From Centroberyx gerrardi (Eukaryota > Chordata > Actinopteri > Beryciformes > Berycidae): DNA of 64,000 bases. Shown one piece after another: positions 61,001-64,000 of this stretch. A program made the translations under genes and the position numbers. Positions within the stretch are counted from its first letter, which is position 1. Each line of letters opens with the position of its first letter. The stretch covers positions 11,620,807 to 11,684,806 of the forward strand of contig NC_136017.1 in assembly GCF_048128805.1 (NCBI RefSeq), read 5' to 3'. A model generated the notes under the pieces. The model was not told the DNA's origin. It saw only the letters and a program-made list of their open reading frames with translations, and ran no database searches.

Positions 61001-63585
61001 GCCTTCAGACACACACACAAAAGACAGGCACACACACGTCCAAATAGATACACACAGATGAATAAAGACGGAAGGACAGAGAGACACATGCAGTCACATA
61101 AACACTAACAAATGGGCATACACACACACACACACAGATATTCTATTATCAGACATAATGACACACAGTTTCATGAGTGGTTCCAAGTCACTTGACTTTC
61201 AGATGAAAGCATCCATTTATTGAGGCGCACGCCTTGCAGCCTACATAGATCTTCACAAGGAATGAATGAGTGTCTCGTGAGGGCTTGAGTGGGTCGACAA
61301 ACGGCTGTTTATATCAGCAAATTGAATGTCTTGGCTTCCTTCTACGAAATTCAGGTCTTTCCCTGATAACCAATGATCACCTATTTAATGTGAAAACTAC
61401 AGAAGCGCTTCTTGAACATTTGTCTGTGTAAATTGTATCATCAGTGGCTGTGTACAAACACAGGCCCCTTAGGAAGTAACCCATGTTCTCCACGCAGAGT
61501 TTGTCCCTGTGCTAACACATGGCCTTCGCACAACTACCTGTCAACACAGCACTGGTAACTCTGTGTGTCTGTGTGTGTGTGTGCATGCGAATGTGCATAC
61601 GGTATATGCGCATGCGTGTGAGTATGCAGCTGCAGGCCATATGGACCAAGGGGCAGAGCAGCTGTCTTGAGCACTAGTTCTTGAGCACACACACATACAC
61701 ACACACACACACAAATATATATGTGATGGAACAGGTTTAAATATAAAAAAAAGCAGCCATATCAAGCCTTTTAGCTTCACATGCACTTTCTGTGTTTGCA
61801 GTGTGTTTGCCAGGTGGTCTAGCTAGCATGCTACGCACCTTAGCTGCACCTGCACTTGAGAACGACAAGGTCCGCTTTACAAGAGCCATCAATCTGACAA
61901 AAGCCTCCTGAGTTTCTTCTCCATTCAGATTTTTGACATTTTTGCAAACGATAGCCTAGAGGTTGGAGAGGTATGGCTGTAATTGGAATGTTGCCTGTTG
62001 GAATTAACGGACAGCTGGGTGGAGCAAGTGACACACAACAGCTACTGTCAATGTGCCCTTGAGCATGGCACTTGGACGTCAGGTTGGCATACCAGTTAAA
62101 GAGACGTGTTTCAACCAGACAACCTGGGTTCAGGTCCTGTGTCGGCAAACATCCACCCTAATGACGTGTCCTTAAGACAGTGAATCCCTCCCATCTGCTC
62201 TGTACCCTGACCTCCTATCTCCTGAATGCAAAAAGAGAATTTGCCTAAGGGGGTCAACAATCACGTTTTTATGAGATTAAACCCTAATTGTGGCGCTGTA
62301 GTTGCCAACAATAGAAGACTGTGTTTGTACTGGGCAGCTTCCTGCCTTGCTGTATGACTTCCGGGAACAAAAACAAATGGTAAACAAGTACAAATCTGCA
62401 CAATAGCAGGCGCAATTAATGTGGCTGCAATGTAGCAATATAGTGATCAATAACAGTAGCCATACAGCCAGTCTAGCAAGATACTGAAGCAAGACTGTGA
62501 CCTGTGTCTCTAGCTGTCCTGGCTCCAGCGCAGCAAGATAGCGATCCACGACAGTAGCCATAGAGCCAGTGTAGCAAGATAGCGATCCGTCACCCCTAAA
62601 TCGTCACATCCGGTAATGAGGAGGGTTTTTGCTCTGATTGGAGCCTTTTTGAGTAAACCGATCACAGGTCAGGCTATTGATATGGCTTCATCTATGTCAC
62701 TCCATTGTGGGCCGGCATGGACACTGACTGCCACTGTTTGGATTCATATCATTTACCCACAAATTAGTCATTCCATTCCACCTTTAAATAAATATGACTG
62801 GGCAGAGTGACAGATCAAAGTCCTCCTTCATGTCCTTGCTGTATGGGAGGTCTAGCTTGCTAATCCAAAAGAAATAAAAGTGTGGGGCGATGGAGTATAT
62901 CTTACAGGTCTACCGAGAGATCGTAGGCCCACTGAGGGCTAGTTTAAACAGGAACTTCGGAGTTTGTGTGCGTACATGCTTTATATTTTGAATGAGCCTT
63001 TTCCTGAACACTTCAATGCATTCCGGCCATCCAAACGTTTCATTGTCTCAACCGGCCTCCGCTCCCGAAGGGTTTGGATTAGCCGGGATCTAGTGTACGA
63101 CTCAAATAGCTTCACACAGTGTTGTCAATCACGCCAGCTTCTGTTCCACTGGTGTAATTATGTATCAAGTTAATGTTTAACCATGATCCTTTGTTTATAT
63201 AGCAGGACACAGGAGATATTCAGCCTCAAGTGTGTGTGTTTTTACTAGCAGTCAGGGAGTGTGGTGCTTGTGTTGCTTTCTGCGCTCTTGAATTCATACG
63301 CACACTATGATTGTGCACTACCTACACGTGCACATCGCTGGCACTTCTTCCAAATTTTCTGATTGCAGTCAAATTGTTTATATTGTTTTTGTATTGATGT
63401 GGACGTGACTTCTTCAAACGCTTGTGCCCGTATGGAGAAGAATGAGAAAGAAAAAGAAACGGTAAAAGAGAGAGGAGAGAAAGGGAGAGAATGAGAGGGA
63501 CAGAGGCTCAGTAAGACAGGGAGGAGATACAGAGCAAGAGTCTGGGTTTGAGTAAGTTTTCCTTATTCAATTTCTACCTACGGCT

Positions 63586-63621
<36 letters not shown>

Positions 63622-63761
63622 AGTACCTCCAAACAGCGGGCAGATGGTCCGCCAGGCGCTGACCCCTCCCAGGCTGGTGTACTGTCCCAGCGAGGTCTCC
63701 AAGAGGAACAGGGGAATGCCGCACAGTACCAGGAACAACAGGTAGGGCACAAAGAACACAC
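48158..63761 (-). CDS. SLC6 Na+/Cl-dependent transporter, GABA/betaine/taurine-type (5' end outside window)
   Basis: Thirteen exons (63761-63627, 60892-60752, 59898-59808, 59653-59521, 58858-58724, 55444-55341, 54764-54640, 53675-53563, 53290-53153, 52884-52782, 50197-50097, 49049-48879, 48313-48158) encode 547 aa from just after TM1 to the stop; every junction keeps frame. SLC6 proteins import small neutral or amino-acid-like solutes with Na+ and Cl- through 12 helices. Visible signatures: [13 protein letters not shown] before a glycosylated second outer loop (NQT, NGT, NAT); [21 protein letters not shown] (TM6); CLLNSATSF (TM7); [11 protein letters not shown] and LGLDTQ (TM8); EDMIGY-like RDMIGY. 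By memory TM5-TM8 look closest to BGT1/GAT2/TauT ([16 protein letters not shown]), but TM8 has Asp-Thr where GABA/betaine members have Asp-Ser, and TM12 is diverged. The substrate is not predictable. TM1, with part of the sodium site, lies beyond base 64000. Confidence 0.9.
48879..49049 (-). CDS. SLC6 exon: end of TM11 and TM12
   Basis: Fifty-seven whole codons: [20 protein letters not shown], then [21 protein letters not shown]. The usual P-L-x-Y-N and YP-W motif is altered here ([13 protein letters not shown]). Donor GTTAGA. Confidence 0.92.
49290..49465. mobile_element. reverse partial copy of the 37.5 kb MITE
   Basis: Its complement contains 'CATTAGTCTGGGCTTCAGTGG' and its right end 'AACTGATATATCAGTCTAAC' matches the inverted end of the 37470-37930 element. 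Confidence 0.45.
50097..50197 (-). CDS. SLC6 exon: TM11 start
   Basis: Encodes [18 protein letters not shown] and [14 protein letters not shown]. The loop IRDMIGY matches the family's IEDMIGY. Acceptor CCACAG, donor GTGAGT. Confidence 0.92.
50507..50728. repeat. (TAG/GTA)n trinucleotide region
   Basis: Interrupted trinucleotide array with TAG, TAA and CAG variants over 220 bases in an SLC6 intron. Its serine-rich open frame is an artefact. Confidence 0.9.
52641..52773. repeat. (GGAGA)n minisatellite
   Basis: About 26 pentamer units with occasional GAGCA, GAGGG or GATGA variants, starting 9 bases beyond the donor of the TM10 exon. Confidence 0.9.
52782..52884 (-). CDS. SLC6 exon: TM10
   Basis: Encodes [20 protein letters not shown] and [11 protein letters not shown] plus one base. 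The acceptor is fed by a GA tract (pyrimidine on minus); the donor GTACGA runs into a (TCTCC)n array. Confidence 0.92.
53153..53290 (-). CDS. SLC6 exon: TM9
   Basis: Encodes [16 protein letters not shown], then [23 protein letters not shown]. Forty-six whole codons, donor GTAGGT, acceptor TTCCAG. Confidence 0.93.
53563..53675 (-). CDS. SLC6 exon: TM8
   Basis: Encodes [15 protein letters not shown] and [21 protein letters not shown]. The donor is GTCGGA, a weak consensus, followed from about 11 bases on by a (CA)n tract. Asp-Thr in GLDTQ stands at the second sodium site. Confidence 0.92.
53757..53943. repeat. degenerate A/C/G minisatellite with almost no T
   Basis: Imperfect units around ACAACACGACATG and GACACAAC repeat across 187 bases, in an SLC6 intron. 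Strand composition is strongly skewed (very little T on plus). Confidence 0.6.
54640..54764 (-). CDS. SLC6 exon: TM7
   Basis: Encodes [21 protein letters not shown] and [17 protein letters not shown]. Asn and Ser of LNSATS match sodium/chloride-site positions. Its acceptor (TCTCCTTCCAG) follows immediately on a 41-unit (GT)n tract. Confidence 0.94.
54775..54856. repeat. (AC)41 microsatellite at a splice acceptor
   Basis: Eighty-two bases of perfect AC on the plus strand, i.e. (GT)n on the sense strand of the SLC6 gene, ending 10 bases before the exon at 54764. Confidence 0.97.
55341..55444 (-). CDS. SLC6 exon: TM6 ion-site helix
   Basis: Encodes [18 protein letters not shown] and [12 protein letters not shown] plus two bases. 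The Gln of GTQ and the Ser of FFSY correspond to chloride-site residues of the family. Too short for a standalone frame; placed by motif and phase. Acceptor CTGTAG, donor GTGAGA. Confidence 0.92.
56281..56935. mobile_element. non-autonomous element with 140-base tandem units
   Basis: The ends are inverted (ATGCCTCCGCC near 56290, GCGCGGAGGCAT near 56918-56929). The interior has two 140-base units (CTTTGACCACCAAA at 56611 and 56751), each with 'GTCCAAGTGGACGTTTGTGC' and 'GGCGTTCCTGAGATAT'. I recall this as a common repeat of spiny-rayed fishes. Confidence 0.6.
57597..57915 (+). mobile_element. 3' end of a non-LTR retrotransposon ORF (Rex/CR1-like)
   Basis: The plus-strand frame reads [33 protein letters not shown] and NPNHP, then a stop, matching the C-terminal tail of fish LINE reverse-transcriptase proteins as I recall them. 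It continues in another frame ([10 protein letters not shown]), showing decay. The orientation is opposite to the host SLC6 gene. Confidence 0.6.
57927..58330. repeat. (TGTA)n/(TG)n/(TA)n compound satellite
   Basis: Four hundred bases of TGTATGTA, TATATA and GTGT repeats following directly on the LINE 3' end; the long open frames in it are repeat artefacts. Confidence 0.9.
58331..58413. mobile_element. fish repeat fragment ('CACCGAGCACTTTATTAGGA' type)
   Basis: 'TCACCGAGCACTTTATTAGGA' and 'ACACCTGCTTATTCATGCAA' match a repeat common in teleosts by memory. Only one end is present. Confidence 0.5.
58724..58858 (-). CDS. SLC6 exon: TM5 and outer loop 3
   Basis: Encodes [20 protein letters not shown], then [17 protein letters not shown]. 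It carries a potential glycosylation site (NHT). Phase 0 at both ends. Confidence 0.93.
59521..59653 (-). CDS. SLC6 exon: TM4
   Basis: Encodes REVLRLS and [25 protein letters not shown]. The FWEREVL join to the previous exon matches the family pattern. Donor GTGAGA. Confidence 0.92.
59808..59898 (-). CDS. SLC6 exon: glycosylated outer loop 2
   Basis: Short 91-base exon encoding [31 protein letters not shown], with the second loop Cys and three N-X-S/T sites. Too short to appear as an open frame of its own; defined by the phases of both neighbours. Donor GTGAGT. Confidence 0.88.
60145..60320 (+). mobile_element. SINE-like repeat
   Basis: A B-box-like GTGTTCAAGCCTCC is followed by 'GCATCCACCCTGCTGAGGTG', 'TCCTTGAGCAACACTATAAA' and 'CTGACCCTGACCTCTGACCT'. 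It shares this body with the copy at 62085-62265. Confidence 0.5.
60752..60892 (-). CDS. SLC6 exon: TM3 and start of outer loop 2
   Basis: Encodes [28 protein letters not shown] and [13 protein letters not shown], the last with a conserved Cys of the loop disulfide. The acceptor lies directly against a (TG)n tract on the minus strand; the donor is GTCAGT. Confidence 0.92.
60893..63626 (-). other. SLC6 intron between the TM2 and TM3 exons
   Basis: 2.7 kb without a recognised exon; holds the SINE-like copy at 62085-62265, a local duplication of 'CAAGATAGCGATCC' at 62535-62590, CA tracts and a GA-rich patch at 63436-63540. Confidence 0.6.
62085..62265 (+). mobile_element. SINE-like repeat with tRNA-type promoter boxes
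   Basis: 'TGGCATACCAGTTAAAGAG' resembles an A box and GGTTCAGGTCC a B box; then 'CATCCACCCTAATGACGTGT' and 'CCTTAAGACAGTGAATCCCT' align with the 60145-60320 copy. Confidence 0.5.
63627..63761 (-). CDS. SLC6 exon: TM2
   Basis: Encodes [21 protein letters not shown] and [10 protein letters not shown]. It starts in phase 1 (Gly codon split) and ends FG plus one base at donor GTACTC. CA/TG tracts lie within 10 bases of both splice sites. The preceding TM1 exon is not in the window. Confidence 0.9.
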
Positions 63762-64000
63762 CTGGGGACACACACACACACACACATATACTGTACTATA
63801 CTTATGAAGACCTGCATTGATGACATTCATTCCCTAACCCCTAACCGTAAAGTAACCCTTACCCTAACAAAATCCTAATTCTAATCGTAACCCTAAACCT
63901 TATCCCCAACCTGAGGACCAGCAAAATATCCAAACTTGGGGGTATTTTCCTCATCTTTCTATGCCTGTGAGGACATCTGGTCCTCACAAGTACCGAAATA

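Noticed and set aside
62085..62265. Possible tRNA gene from A- and B-box-like sequence
   Set aside because: No cloverleaf can be drawn and the flanks match another copy at 60145-60320, so it is a SINE-like repeat.
1..64000. CRISPR arrays, prokaryotic operons, phage or rRNA genes
   Set aside because: None seen. All regular repeats are microsatellites or transposon pieces, and genes have spliceosomal introns.

Overview
This is a window of vertebrate nuclear DNA, almost certainly from a ray-finned (teleost) fish. Genes are split into short exons with GT/AG introns. Dinucleotide microsatellites and fish-type interspersed repeats are abundant. The encoded proteins are animal extracellular metalloproteinases and a membrane transporter. 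No prokaryotic operon, CRISPR array, phage, rRNA or tRNA gene was seen. All recognised genes lie on the minus strand, so transcription runs from high to low coordinates.

Layout from right to left. (1) 63761-48158 holds 13 exons of an SLC6 sodium/chloride-coupled transporter of the GABA/betaine/taurine type. Its N-terminal exon(s), including TM1, lie beyond the right edge. (2) 40935-23710 is adamts5: 8 coding exons, 968 aa, with a 9.9 kb first intron. (3) 16731-11252 is adamts1: 8 coding exons, 945 aa, with a TATA-type promoter near 17.15 kb and a poly(A) signal near 10.09 kb. (4) 4130-4049 is a candidate signal-peptide first exon of a further minus-strand gene; by synteny cyyr1 is a reasonable guess. 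The order adamts5 > adamts1 > (cyyr1?) on one strand matches what I recall of human chromosome 21. The SLC6 gene next to it is not part of that human block.

adamts5 and adamts1 are paralogous secreted zinc proteases (signal peptide, prodomain, catalytic domain, disintegrin-like, thrombospondin repeat, Cys-rich, spacer, C-terminal thrombospondin repeats) that cut aggrecan and versican in extracellular matrix. Their exon phases correspond almost one to one, showing the tandem duplication. They differ in two introns: adamts1 has an extra intron in the prodomain/catalytic region, and it lacks the intron between the catalytic and disintegrin regions. The SLC6 gene is functionally unrelated.

The rest is introns and intergenic DNA with DNA-transposon and LINE/SINE remnants and simple repeats. 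I found no clear new gene system. The best second looks are (CA/TG)n tracts set against the splice sites of the SLC6 gene, including a weak donor followed at once by a CA repeat; a mucin-like linker and an arginine-rich prodomain stretch in adamts5; a transposon carrying nuclear-receptor DR1-like repeats; and the small signal-peptide exon at 4.1 kb. Exon boundaries were set by hand from splice consensus, reading-frame phase and recalled family sequences; no alignment was run.
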